Shown: positions 46,198-54,767 of the stretch, one piece after another
How the letters are laid out: every line of letters starts with the position of its first letter
Numbering within the stretch: position 1 is the stretch's first letter
Assembly: GCA_002786715.1 (NCBI GenBank)
Contig: PCTW01000064.1
Coordinates: 58,047 to 122,046 of the forward strand
Reading direction: 5' to 3'
Length of the DNA stretch: 64,000 bases
Origin: Bdellovibrio sp. CG22_combo_CG10-13_8_21_14_all_39_27
GTDB lineage: Bacteria > Bdellovibrionota > Bacteriovoracia > Bacteriovoracales > Bacteriovoracaceae
Made by a program: the position numbers and the translations under genes
Notes under the pieces: model-generated
What the model was told of the DNA's origin: nothing
Seen by the model: the letters and a program-made list of their open reading frames with translations, nothing else
Databases searched by the model: none

Positions 46198-46557
46198 ATG
46201 AGTACTAAAACACGTCGTGATTTTTTCAAATCACTCGCATTGGGAGCAATCGCTATTCCTTTCGTCCGCTCAACTTCAGTTCTCGCAGCTGGTGCTTGTC
46301 CAGCAAAAGAGCCGGCCAAAGCTGGTTTGAAACTTGTTAAGGAAGGCGACAAGCAAATCAAAACTTTAGATTTTGTGTTCAATGCTCCAGATTCTAAAAA
46401 TGCAAAACACAAGGCAGGTAATAACTGTGCTAACTGTAAGTTCTACAACAACAAGAAATTGGAAAGTGATTGGGCTCCATGTTCAATGTTTGCCAATAAA
46501 TATGTACCAGGTTGTGGCTGGTGTAAGTCTTATTTAAATGATCCAAAGAAAGCTTAA
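46198..46557 (+). CDS. High-potential iron-sulfur protein (HiPIP), Tat-exported
   Basis: A 119-residue precursor. A twin-arginine signal (TRRDFFKSLALGAIAIP) is followed by a mature domain with cysteines C77, C80, C95 and C109, the CxxC-x14-C-x13-C ligand spacing of HiPIPs. C106 is an extra Cys. The protein would carry electrons in the periplasm between cytochrome complexes and a terminal oxidase or reductase. It has AAAGGA before the ATG, an FNR-like box upstream and a terminator after it, so it is a single-gene unit. Confidence 0.93.
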   Translation: MSTKTRRDFFKSLALGAIAIPFVRSTSVLAAGACPAKEPAKAGLKLVKEGDKQIKTLDFVFNAPDSKNAKHKAGNNCANCKFYNNKKLESDWAPCSMFANKYVPGCGWCKSYLNDPKKA

Positions 46558-46560
46558 TAA

Positions 46561-46585
46561 AAAAAGCCCTCGAAAGAGGGCTTTT
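46561..46585. terminator. Bidirectional rho-independent terminator
   Basis: AAAAAGCCCTC and GAGGGCTTTTT form a symmetrical 11-base stem around GAAA, with A and T tracts on opposite sides. It can stop both the HiPIP transcript and the convergent transcript of the exported protein at 46614-46967. Confidence 0.92.
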
Positions 46586-46613
46586 TCATACTAAGACAAA
46601 ACTATTTTTAAAA

Positions 46614-46967
46614 TTATAATTCTATGATGAGACGGTTAATCAAATTAATCTCTTTTAAAATTTGATCTACGAGGGCCCTATCTGATGTCATTCCAAAGTC
46701 ATTGATCATTCCATCAACTTGACCTAATTTGGCTTCAATCATGTTCATCATTGCCGCACGAATTTTACCCTCTGTAATATCTTGAGTGTCGTCCATTTTT
46801 GCCAGTTTTTGATTAAGGTTATCTCTTGATTCTTGGGCCAAAATATCGAGCTGAGCAACACTTGCTGAGCAAGCAATACAATCATTTCCTTCATAGTCTT
46901 GGGCATTGGCCGAAACTGAAGCAAGCGCTAATAATCCAATAAAAAGTGAAGCGAGGACGGCTTTCAT
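46614..46967 (-). CDS. Small exported helical protein
   Basis: A 117-residue protein with a signal peptide (cleavage near ASVSANA-QD). The mature part has a CxxC-like CIACSA near its start and then long amphipathic helices with leucine/isoleucine heptads. AAAGGA precedes the ATG. I do not recognise the family. The CIAC motif could form a disulfide or bind metal. It is a single-gene unit facing the HiPIP gene across the shared terminator. Confidence 0.75.
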   Translation of the reverse strand: MKAVLASLFIGLLALASVSANAQDYEGNDCIACSASVAQLDILAQESRDNLNQKLAKMDDTQDITEGKIRAAMMNMIEAKLGQVDGMINDFGMTSDRALVDQILKEINLINRLIIEL

Positions 46968-47142
46968 AATGTTCCTTTATTTCAGGTGTTTATGGCACAT
47001 CTTGACCTGATATCAGGTTTTGCGACAGCTCTTGAGTAAATTTGATAGGGGGTGTTTGAGAAATAGACACTGTAAAAAGCTCAATGAGCTTGAGAATTTT
47101 CCCATTTTTGCTATGTTACGGCCAATTTGTCGGGGGACTGTT

Positions 47143-48438
47143 ATGAAACGAATAATCTTTGCCATTTCACTATTGAGCGCAACTTCACTTTTTGCCCAAG
47201 ATTTTTGGGAGAAGTATAACCGCGATTTTAGTATCAACCCTAAAGATCACGCTCTTTGCTACCAAGTTGGGGATGGCCCTATTCAAGGCTCGAATGTCGA
47301 TCGCAAAGTGACTTTGGCCTCAGTTTCAAAGATGGTCACAACTTACTGGGCACTTAATCAAAAGGGATATGATTATCAATATGAGACGAAGTTTTTAGTT
47401 AAAGGTAAAAAGCTCCATATCACGGGCTCACTTGATCCTGTTTTCTCTTCAAGAAAGTTGTTCTATCTCGTTTCTCAATTTAATAAATTAGGAATTCATG
47501 AACTCGAAGAAATTACTTTTGATGAAAATTTGCGAGTCTTCACAAAAGCAGAGCAGTATGCCGGTACCACTATCAATGTAACTCCAGCACGTACGGCAGC
47601 TAATCTAAAAGATTTCCTTCATACTCCTGATTGGAATTTGCTAAAGGCTGCCTATAAAGACTTTATTGCGACAACTCCAAATTCTGTCATTGAAACATTG
47701 GGACTCGTTCGCGATCTGAAAGATCTTGATCTTAAAGTTGGAAAAGTATCATTCGTTGAGACAGCGCCATTTTCAGAATCAGATTCAGAGGTGCAGACAT
47801 ATACTCATCGTTCTCCAGAAATTGAAAAATACTTGAAGTATCAAAATATTGTTTCTAACAATTATTTTGCTGATCAAATTTTCAACAAACTTGGAGGCGA
47901 AGTCGCTTTTGATCAATTCTTTGATCAATGGATGAAAGATAATCTCCCTGATTATAAGGAACAAAGAGTTGGGTTTAGCGATAGCGATCCTTCTCTCAAG
48001 ATGTATACCGGGTCAGGGTTGGATAGTGTTCGCGATGGAAAAAGAGTCGATAATTATTCTTCATGCTCAGTGATAATGACCATAATGAAGAAAATGGATC
48101 AACAATTGATTGAACTAGAGCGCGAAATTCAAAAAAGTGTAGCAGTTCCAGGTGTTGACCAAGGAACATTTAGAGCACGTCTGAATTCTCCTCGTATTGC
48201 TCGAACTATGATCGCAAAGACTGGAACGCTTATGCATACATCTTCGTTGACAGGTATCCTCTCAACTGTGAAGGGCAAAGTTGCTTTCGGCATTTTTCAC
48301 CAAATGACAGGAGCGAAAGGCAATGCTAAGATCGTTCAAGACAAAGTCGTCGACAAACTCTTTGAACTTAATGATGGATCAGTAAAGTTCGATTACAAAC
48401 CAGAGTTTTTCTTTCCAGCTTATGAGGAGCTTAGATGA
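47143..48438 (+). CDS. dacB: PBP4-type D,D-carboxypeptidase/endopeptidase (peptidase S13)
   Basis: A 431-residue periplasmic enzyme of the DacB family that trims D-Ala and cuts 4-3 cross-links in peptidoglycan. The signal peptide is MKRIIFAISLLSATSLFA. The active site is S60-V-S-K63, then S238-N-N240, then K359-T-G. It is shorter than E. coli PBP4 (477 residues), as are predator versions. I chose the ATG at 47143 because it starts the signal peptide and has GGGGGA upstream; the frame extends further but without a site. It is coupled by ATGA to an ankyrin protein, the same order as Bd3459-Bd3460 in Bdellovibrio bacteriovorus. Confidence 0.92.
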   Translation: MKRIIFAISLLSATSLFAQDFWEKYNRDFSINPKDHALCYQVGDGPIQGSNVDRKVTLASVSKMVTTYWALNQKGYDYQYETKFLVKGKKLHITGSLDPVFSSRKLFYLVSQFNKLGIHELEEITFDENLRVFTKAEQYAGTTINVTPARTAANLKDFLHTPDWNLLKAAYKDFIATTPNSVIETLGLVRDLKDLDLKVGKVSFVETAPFSESDSEVQTYTHRSPEIEKYLKYQNIVSNNYFADQIFNKLGGEVAFDQFFDQWMKDNLPDYKEQRVGFSDSDPSLKMYTGSGLDSVRDGKRVDNYSSCSVIMTIMKKMDQQLIELEREIQKSVAVPGVDQGTFRARLNSPRIARTMIAKTGTLMHTSSLTGILSTVKGKVAFGIFHQMTGAKGNAKIVQDKVVDKLFELNDGSVKFDYKPEFFFPAYEELR

Positions 48439-49151
48439 TCAAGAGAGTAGCGATCGTATTTTTTTCAGTTGGTATTTTAGTGGCCTATTTTATGAATGCT
48501 CATAAAGGCTCAAAAAAAGATATTCAAAATATGAGCTCTAAGACTGAAGATGCCCTTCAAAAGATTGAAGAACCATCAAATGGACCAGAGAGTGAAGAGA
48601 GTGTTGAAGATGATGGGGCTGCTGCAATCGAAGAAGGTAATGAGCAATCATTAAATCAATGGATTCAAAGAGGAGGAGACTTCAATGCTTTGACAGCTGA
48701 CGGATCTTCACTTCTCATGCTTGCAATAGATCAAGATTGCGAAGCTTGCGTACAAACTCTTTTAAAAAGTGGCATTAATATTCATGTGGTCAATCAAAAT
48801 GGTCAAAGCGCTTTAAGTTCTGCAATTATTTCTGGAGACACAGAATTGGCAATCGAGCTTTTAAACCGTGGAGCAAGTCTCGAGTCTTATACAAACCCCG
48901 CTCGATATACATTACTGATGCAAGCAGCATCAACAGGTCAAGATAAATTAGTTAAGGTCATCAGTGAAAAACATCCTGAAATGGTTAATGCTCAAGATAA
49001 CGAAGGCATGACGGCCTTGATGTATTCTGCCAAAGAAGGTTTTCTTTCAACCGCTGAAATACTCCTTGAAAAGGGAGGTCGCAAAGACCTTGCTAATAAG
49101 AAGGGCGAGACGGCCTCTATTATTGCCAAGAAATTTGGCTTTTCTCTCTGA
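48435..49151 (+). CDS. Membrane-anchored or exported ankyrin-repeat protein, candidate DacB inhibitor
   Basis: A 238-residue protein with an N-terminal hydrophobic signal or anchor (VAIVFFSVGILVAYFM), a charged linker (about 25-65) and five to six ankyrin repeats (about 66-236; units with SLLMLAIDQD, ALSSAIISGD, TLLMQAASTG and TALMYSAKEG). The start overlaps the dacB stop in ATGA with GAGGAG upstream. In Bdellovibrio the ankyrin protein Bd3460 binds and blocks its neighbour endopeptidase Bd3459 to protect the predator from its own enzyme. Shared order and export signal suggest the same job here (inference). Confidence 0.88.
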   Translation: MIKRVAIVFFSVGILVAYFMNAHKGSKKDIQNMSSKTEDALQKIEEPSNGPESEESVEDDGAAAIEEGNEQSLNQWIQRGGDFNALTADGSSLLMLAIDQDCEACVQTLLKSGINIHVVNQNGQSALSSAIISGDTELAIELLNRGASLESYTNPARYTLLMQAASTGQDKLVKVISEKHPEMVNAQDNEGMTALMYSAKEGFLSTAEILLEKGGRKDLANKKGETASIIAKKFGFSL

Positions 49152-49239
49152 AAAATCTAAATGAATTTTAGATAATCACACAGGTTTACAATTACTTATT
49201 CAGCTCATCTCATATCAAAAAAGTCCGATAAGTAGATGC

Positions 49240-49695
49240 TTGAAATTACTAGTCCTTTTTCTATTGAGTAGCTTTTATTTTGTTGCAGATGCAAAGGGCA
49301 TCAGTGAGTGGTTGCTTTTAGAGAATAAGAATTCATCTTCGGTCTATTCACTTGATAAAAAGAGCGAAACACTTTTGGTGCTACAGAAATCACAAGACAA
49401 AAAAATTGAAGAATTGAATACCAAAATAGCTAGCGAGTATGAAGAATCAAAGCGTCAGGTTTTAAAGTTGGCGGGAATTGTCGACTGGAAAATTAATCAT
49501 CGTCAATTAACCACCACCCGAATGGAATGGACCGGGTCCTATACAAATGGTCGAAAAGAACTTATTTATTTTTTCGAAGTCCATATGATCACAACTCTAA
49601 AAAATGAAGTTCATTACTTATTAACAAGCCGTTCACCAATTACAGATAAAATGCTGACTGAAGTGAAAGGACAGGAAGGTGAGTTTATCAAATGA
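49240..49695 (+). CDS. Small exported protein coupled to a large exported protein
   Basis: A 151-residue protein with a signal peptide (MKLLVLFLLSSFYFVADA). The mature part is charged and has no cysteine or known motif. The start is TTG at 49240, since an ATG five bases earlier runs into a stop in another frame. No strong ribosome site is seen. Its stop overlaps the ATG of the next gene as ATGA, so the two form a unit. Function unknown. Confidence 0.65.
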   Translation: MKLLVLFLLSSFYFVADAKGISEWLLLENKNSSSVYSLDKKSETLLVLQKSQDKKIEELNTKIASEYEESKRQVLKLAGIVDWKINHRQLTTTRMEWTGSYTNGRKELIYFFEVHMITTLKNEVHYLLTSRSPITDKMLTEVKGQEGEFIK

Positions 49696-51959
49696 AAAAA
49701 CTCATTTCTCTTTTAATATTTAACCTCATCTTTATCCAAAATTTGAATGCAAGTTCATATTGCTCAACTCAACAAACTAATATTGATACACAGAATATTC
49801 ATCATCTATGCCAAGGGATTTTAGAAAACACTATTTGCAAAGAAGTACCAAAAAATAAAATGAAGAAATGTGATGAGCTCAATCAATCATTAGATAGCTC
49901 TTGGGATTATATTCAAGGGTGCGCAAAAGGAGCGCTTGAGTCGGTGGAAGACATATTAGATTTCATTGCCGAAGTGATGAAGTGGTCTTGGCAAGCCATA
50001 ACTGGGCAAAAAGACTGGGGAGCAATGTCAGACAAAGGGATGGCCTTTGGAGAGTCTTCTTTGATGTATCTCAAAACGGAATACTATCGAAGTTATGAGA
50101 GAGAAAGTGAGCCTTTTAGAGAAACAAAAGCGGTTGTTTCAATGGGTGAAAAGATTTCTCAGCTTATACTGACGAAAATAAACGATTACTTAGAAAAAGA
50201 ATATGAAGTCTTTGATCAATGCTTAAATAAAGAGGCCCGAGCTCAGTTGACTTGTAAATTTTTAGGGACTTTCTTTTTGCCGCCAGCTGCGGCCCTTGCG
50301 TTCTTAAAATATGGAAAAAGAGCATTTGCAGAGTATCGAGGACTTGAAAAAGGTGCCGAAGATATTAAGAATTTAATTCCTAATAAGGAATTAGAACTCA
50401 AAGGCAATCATCGCAATCTTGTCGATAGAGAATCATTAGATAAAAACTATATCCATTTTCAAGCAACAACAACAGCAGAGAATACTGCTTGGATTGAAAG
50501 AGCGAGGAAAAGCCATCCCGGTTCATTTATAGAAGTGGAGAATGGTGCTTTAAAAAGATTGAATGATCAACTCGGTGATAAGAATCTTGTCACTGGATTG
50601 ACCAATCTGCATAAAGAATTTTTATTCGAAAAAATTGGGCTCTTTATAAAAAAATATCCAGACCTAAAAATTTCGAAGTACTCTGATTTTAAGTCATCGA
50701 GATTCTCCTTTGAACCAAAGCTTAACGCTTCCCAATGGGATGAGTTAAAAAAACTTATCAACGAATCCAATTTGGAATTTGGTAAAAAAGTAAAAGATCT
50801 CAATCTTCATCCCAAACTTAAAAATGAAAAAAGCGAAACATGGTTTTCATCGGGCTTTGGAGAAACGGCCGATCAGGCAGGAGTGGCTGCACGAGAGTCT
50901 CGAAATGTTGCGCGGTTGAACAATGATCACCCCATTCCCACAATTGATTTTAAGCTGATTAAGGCCAAAGTTGCTGACCACGTTGCCAGTGTCGAAGACA
51001 AACGATTTCTTTTGGTTACTGAATTTAACAAAAGTGAGGCCGGCCGAAAGCTTCTCGAAACAATTCCAGGCACAGATCAAAAAGTTTTTTCTAGAGAAGT
51101 ATTTGAAGCTTTAAGAAAAGGGGATCAGCAGGCCATTTCGATCTTAGATAAAAAATATGGAATCACGTTAGATCAAAGACAACAAGAAACACTGCTCAGT
51201 TATTATCATGGGGTGGATAAATTGGCCCCGGGGATTTGGATTCCGGAGCGAGTTGTTGCTAATCTGGATGATGCAGTGGCTGGTGGATTTAGTGCCGATT
51301 TTGCGGGAATGGGGGCGGCCAATATTGAGCAAGTCGCAAAAGATCTCGCTACTCATAAAGGTAGTGTTGATGAGCTTATTGCGAGCATTAGAAAAGGCGA
51401 AGAGCAAGTTACGGGTGAATTTGAATCCAAAAAATCTCTTTTTAATAATCAAGTTCAAGCGACAATGGAAAAACTCGGTGAGAAATCGATTGTTAAATGC
51501 TCAGGTGACGATTGTGTCTCTTTGGTGAGAACATCACTTAATATCAAGAAGAAAAAGGAAATCATCGGCGATCTTATGATGAAGACGAGTCCTTCGAGTA
51601 TGCGACTCAGTTTTATTCCGCCAGGTATTCCAAAAGCTTTAAGAAGTAAAATTGCTGTCGCAGGCGAAATGATCGAGAAAGAATTAAGAAAAGCGGTGAC
51701 CAATTTGTCACCCAAAGGAATTGCTCCTGAAAAAATGAAAAATGTAATGCTGGCCCTTGATATGCCGAAAGGAGTGAAAGGCGATCAAGTGAATTTGGTC
51801 ATTGGCATCAAGGGCAAAGCGACTCTTACTTCTCAAGAAATTGAAATCCTAAAACAAAATTTTGCTGAATCAGTTAGAAAACTTAAAGGCGAGATCGACT
51901 ACGGTGATGGAGTCGTTCCCAATTACCAACCTGGTCAATTGATTATCGTGCGCAAGTAA
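49692..51959 (+). CDS. Large exported protein of unknown function
   Basis: A 755-residue protein with a signal peptide (MKKLISLLIFNLIFIQNLNA). About seven cysteines in the first 90 residues (CSTQQ, HLCQG, ICKEV, KKCDE, QGCAKG) suggest a disulfide-linked N-terminal domain, followed by amphipathic segments. A short hydrophobic stretch lies near residues 190-205 (CKFLGTFFLPPAAALAF). The remainder is helical, lysine-rich and without a family I recognise. The upstream coupled exported gene may be its partner. A hairpin follows the stop. Confidence 0.7.
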   Translation: MKKLISLLIFNLIFIQNLNASSYCSTQQTNIDTQNIHHLCQGILENTICKEVPKNKMKKCDELNQSLDSSWDYIQGCAKGALESVEDILDFIAEVMKWSWQAITGQKDWGAMSDKGMAFGESSLMYLKTEYYRSYERESEPFRETKAVVSMGEKISQLILTKINDYLEKEYEVFDQCLNKEARAQLTCKFLGTFFLPPAAALAFLKYGKRAFAEYRGLEKGAEDIKNLIPNKELELKGNHRNLVDRESLDKNYIHFQATTTAENTAWIERARKSHPGSFIEVENGALKRLNDQLGDKNLVTGLTNLHKEFLFEKIGLFIKKYPDLKISKYSDFKSSRFSFEPKLNASQWDELKKLINESNLEFGKKVKDLNLHPKLKNEKSETWFSSGFGETADQAGVAARESRNVARLNNDHPIPTIDFKLIKAKVADHVASVEDKRFLLVTEFNKSEAGRKLLETIPGTDQKVFSREVFEALRKGDQQAISILDKKYGITLDQRQQETLLSYYHGVDKLAPGIWIPERVVANLDDAVAGGFSADFAGMGAANIEQVAKDLATHKGSVDELIASIRKGEEQVTGEFESKKSLFNNQVQATMEKLGEKSIVKCSGDDCVSLVRTSLNIKKKKEIIGDLMMKTSPSSMRLSFIPPGIPKALRSKIAVAGEMIEKELRKAVTNLSPKGIAPEKMKNVMLALDMPKGVKGDQVNLVIGIKGKATLTSQEIEILKQNFAESVRKLKGEIDYGDGVVPNYQPGQLIIVRK

Positions 51960-51962
51960 GGA

Positions 51963-51987
51963 AGAGAGGAGGAAATACCTCCTCTCT
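51963..51987. terminator. Hairpin between convergent genes, weak terminator
   Basis: AGAGAGGAGG and CCTCCTCTCT form a perfect 10-base stem around AAATA, 3 bases after the stop of the large exported protein gene. Neither side has a good T-tract, so it may pause polymerase or protect mRNA ends rather than terminate strongly. Confidence 0.5.
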
Positions 51988-51996
51988 GAGAGTTCA

Positions 51997-52587
51997 CTAT
52001 TTATTGTATCTCAAACTAAAGAATCGAAAAGCTCCAAATTGTAAAAGTAAAAACAAACTGAGCATTCCTGTCGTGGAGAGAGGAAAGTCATAGAGCTTGT
52101 AGGAGTAAGCTTCATTGTTTTCCTGTGAGATACCTTCGACCGTTTTAACAGAATGAGGTCTCATATCAAAATGCCCGACGGTGAATTGGCCATGATACTT
52201 ATCGGCTTGGGCACTTGGGGTGTAGCCAAAACGAGTGGTTGAAACAAAGAATGAAACGAAAATAATTCCGGCCATCAAAAGAAAAGAGCTTTTGGCAGCA
52301 TGAGCGGTGATTGCTTCTTCACGCTCATCTCGCTCTTTAAAACGCATAAACCATGAAAAAATATTTTCACGTTGGTGCTTCGAAACAATAATAGTGATAA
52401 AAAAATAGACTCCCGCAAAAAGCCACCAAAAGAGACAGAACCCCAAGAAAGAGTTGACTGCACTAGCTCCTGAATAGTTTTTGGAGAATATAAAATCTCC
52501 TAAAAAAGACAGTAGAAAATAAAGAGGTATACCATTGATAAATGATTTCATAATGAAAGTATGGATCCATTTTAATTTGTTATTCAT
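51997..52587 (-). CDS. Membrane protein paired with an XRE regulator
   Basis: A 196-residue protein with four predicted membrane helices (about 12-32, 42-70, 95-112 and 172-190) and a charged loop with ERDEREEAITAHAAKSS. It resembles the small membrane proteins of the DUF2178 type that follow XRE regulators. The start overlaps the regulator stop by 8 bases. It probably belongs to a sensing or homeostasis module with the regulator, with no catalytic motif seen. Confidence 0.78.
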   Translation of the reverse strand: MNNKLKWIHTFIMKSFINGIPLYFLLSFLGDFIFSKNYSGASAVNSFLGFCLFWWLFAGVYFFITIIVSKHQRENIFSWFMRFKERDEREEAITAHAAKSSFLLMAGIIFVSFFVSTTRFGYTPSAQADKYHGQFTVGHFDMRPHSVKTVEGISQENNEAYSYKLYDFPLSTTGMLSLFLLLQFGAFRFFSLRYNK

Positions 52588-52813
52588 GACGTTCTCCTTC
52601 GACTTTAAAAATGTCGTTTAAGTTCAATTCAAAAAAGCGAGCAAGACGAAAGGCAAGTTCAAGTGAAGGATTATAATTTCCTCCCTCTAGCGCGTTGACC
52701 GTGGCGCGAGTGACACCAATGGCCTCGGCCAGTTGCTGCTGTGACAGCCTTTTTTCAGCTCGCAACACGTGGATGCTGTTACTAATGATCAATTTAGATT
52801 TAATATTTCCCAC
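52580..52813 (-). CDS. XRE-family transcriptional regulator
   Basis: A compact 77-residue helix-turn-helix protein. The Cro/CI domain reads HVLRAEKRLSQQQLAEAIG, VTRATVNALEGGNYNPSLEL and RLARFFELNLNDIF, the short single-domain type. I chose GTG at 52813 because GGGAG lies 5 bases upstream. The longer frame starts at TTG 52879 inside the promoter itself, which rules it out. It overlaps the membrane-protein gene by 8 bases and likely controls the pair through the repeats at 52847-52890. Confidence 0.85.
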   Translation of the reverse strand: MGNIKSKLIISNSIHVLRAEKRLSQQQLAEAIGVTRATVNALEGGNYNPSLELAFRLARFFELNLNDIFKVEGERHE

Positions 52814-52846
52814 TCTGACTCCCGTTAGTTTAGTTGTCATTATGTA

Positions 52847-52890
52847 AAGTAAACTATACCAATTTTGGAGTAGTGTCAAGTAAACTGTAC
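52847..52890 (-). promoter_or_regulatory. Promoter with two 13-base operator repeats for the XRE operon
   Basis: On the minus strand GTACAGTTTACTT (52890-52878) overlaps a consensus TTGACA -35 (52879-52874). GTATAGTTTACTT (52859-52847) overlaps a TATAGT -10 (52858-52853). The repeats differ at one base and lie 31 bases apart, three helical turns. The hexamer spacer is 15 bases, slightly short. The arrangement fits autorepression by the XRE protein. Confidence 0.6.
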
Positions 52891-53064
52891 ATTCGAAATT
52901 CTTTGAGTAACTATCTGAAAATATTGAATTTTCTTAGGTTGTTTCCTCATTTCTAGTCGCTGATTGGACATGTCCGACATATGAAAGCGCTTTTCTAGAA
53001 TCTCATTGCCATCAATTCATGATCTCTCTATTGATAATTGAAAACTTTAGCAGGAGACGTTCTT

Positions 53065-53406
53065 ATGAAATTTGTATGGTTGGGCCTATTTCTCATATTC
53101 TCCAAAGCTGCTTTTGCAGAAATCAAAATTTGGAATTCAGAAACTCCCTATGTCTTATTGATTTCTCAAATTCAAATTGAAAAGGATCACATCTTAGTGT
53201 TCGAGAAAAGTCCGCTTCGCAGGCAGTATAAATTTATGCTCAAACCTATTAATGAAAGGTTTAATTTATCTGCAAAAGATTTTGTAGACCTTTTGATAAA
53301 TCATAATGGACATTCTTATAATACATTAATTATGAGCTTTAACTTTGAATACGATGATTCCTTCGGTGAGAGTATAACCGTGACTCATCTAACGATTGAT
53401 TTCTAA
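53065..53406 (+). CDS. Small exported protein
   Basis: A 113-residue protein with a signal peptide (MKFVWLGLFLIFSKAAFA). The mature part is short with mixed strand and helix and no cysteine. I chose the ATG at 53065 because AGGAG lies 9 bases upstream; the frame begins earlier at 53038 without a site. Its end is 7 bases from the convergent coiled-coil gene. The family is not recognised. Confidence 0.7.
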   Translation: MKFVWLGLFLIFSKAAFAEIKIWNSETPYVLLISQIQIEKDHILVFEKSPLRRQYKFMLKPINERFNLSAKDFVDLLINHNGHSYNTLIMSFNFEYDDSFGESITVTHLTIDF

Positions 53407-53413
53407 GGCGACA

Positions 53414-54115
53414 TTAAAAGCCGTTGAGACGTTCCACTTCATGATTGAGCTTATAAAGTTCATTGCTCATTTTGAAATTGAGCTCTTTGAACTGGCGAGT
53501 AACAGCTTGGCTTTCTTTGTATTGAGATTTGAGCTCTGAAAGTTCACTTTCAAGACGCGATACTTGAGAAGCGAGAGCTTCTCTTTGATTGTTTAATTCA
53601 ATCAGTGTCTCATGAGAGATCGTCAGATTTTCTTCAAGCGCATATTGATCAGAATGTTGTTTTTGATCTTCAGCATCTTTCATTGCTAATGTCTTTTCCA
53701 TGACTGAAGCATAGGACTTCATTTTCTCTAATTCACTTTCTAAAAGAGAAATTTTGAGATCGCGAGCTTCGATTTCTTTTTCATCATAAGAGAGTTGATA
53801 AAGTAGTGATTCGCGGCGAACATTTAAAGCATTCACCTCAGCCTTGTGAGATTCAAGAGCAGCTTCAAAATTAGCTTTTTCAGATTCAATTTTTTTACTC
53901 ATCAAATTCATCATGGTGTTTTTTTCACCAATCTCGGCTTCTTGAAGTGAGCCTTTATCTTTTAAGAATTTGATTTGGTCTTTAAGGATGTCAATCTCAC
54001 CTTGGCGAGCTTCCCATATAGCTTTGAGCAATCCATTATTTTGAGATTTCCAAAAGAGCTTAAATAGTCCCTTGTTATTTTTTAATAGATCATCAAACGT
54101 CTTGTAATAGGCCAT
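53414..54115 (-). CDS. Coiled-coil protein
   Basis: A 233-residue cytoplasmic protein. After a short N-terminal segment (MAYYKTFDDLLKNNKG) nearly everything is heptad-patterned, with Glu, Lys, Leu and Gln dominating (about residues 30-230), so a long dimeric coiled coil is expected. There is no signal peptide, membrane helix or Cys motif. The ATG at 54115 was chosen for AAGGA upstream. It could be a scaffold or filament-related protein, but coiled coils alone do not tell function. Confidence 0.78.
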   Translation of the reverse strand: MAYYKTFDDLLKNNKGLFKLFWKSQNNGLLKAIWEARQGEIDILKDQIKFLKDKGSLQEAEIGEKNTMMNLMSKKIESEKANFEAALESHKAEVNALNVRRESLLYQLSYDEKEIEARDLKISLLESELEKMKSYASVMEKTLAMKDAEDQKQHSDQYALEENLTISHETLIELNNQREALASQVSRLESELSELKSQYKESQAVTRQFKELNFKMSNELYKLNHEVERLNGF

Positions 54116-54203
54116 GTCCCATCCTTTGAGCATGTGTTTCTATTAAAAGGATACATCGCATACCCTTCATGTGCCAACTATTGATAAGTACGCCTTGCGT
54201 TAT

Positions 54204-54767
54204 CTAGAATTCTGGAGCAATAAAGACGTCGATTTCTGGATCAAACTCGTCTCTCAAAATGGCCTTAATCGCTTCCAGTGTACCTGTTGCAGAACTAGGA
54301 CAGGTTCCACAGGCACCTTGATATTTTACGATCAGTATATGGTCCTCATAAGAGAGGGCCATGATGTCGCCCCCATCTCCTTGCAGGCCAGGGCGAATAG
54401 TGCGATCAAGAATCTCTTCGATCTTGAGCAACTCTGGTGAGAGTTTTTTACGGCGATCAGCTTCTGGATCGGGGTCGTGGTAATTGGCATCGTGGGCTTC
54501 GATATTTTCTTCTAAGCACTGCTTAATCTTATCTTCAATTTCTTCCCACTCTTCGTAATTGAATTTGGTTACAGTGATCATATTGTCGAAAAAATGCAGT
54601 TGATCAACACCGCGTATAGAGAATAGGTGAAGCGCTAATTTATTATCTCCACACTGGCTTGGTGTCGTATAAGTTGAATTACCATCCTTTTTCACGGGAC
54701 GATCAAGCACGAATTTTAGTGCGTTGGGGTTGGGAGTAGGTTGAATAAAAACTTCAATCGCACTCAT
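54204..54767 (-). CDS. Nfu-type iron-sulfur cluster carrier
   Basis: A 187-residue scaffold. The N-terminal Nfu_N domain (about 1-90; FIQPTPNPNALKF) and the C-terminal NifU-like domain (about 110-185) with GDGGDI and the cluster-binding CGTCPSS. It would receive clusters built by SufBCD and hand them to target enzymes. It is the last gene of the SUF operon, overlapping the sufS stop by 4 bases, and may stand in for a separate SufA carrier. Confidence 0.92.
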   Translation of the reverse strand: MSAIEVFIQPTPNPNALKFVLDRPVKKDGNSTYTTPSQCGDNKLALHLFSIRGVDQLHFFDNMITVTKFNYEEWEEIEDKIKQCLEENIEAHDANYHDPDPEADRRKKLSPELLKIEEILDRTIRPGLQGDGGDIMALSYEDHILIVKYQGACGTCPSSATGTLEAIKAILRDEFDPEIDVFIAPEF

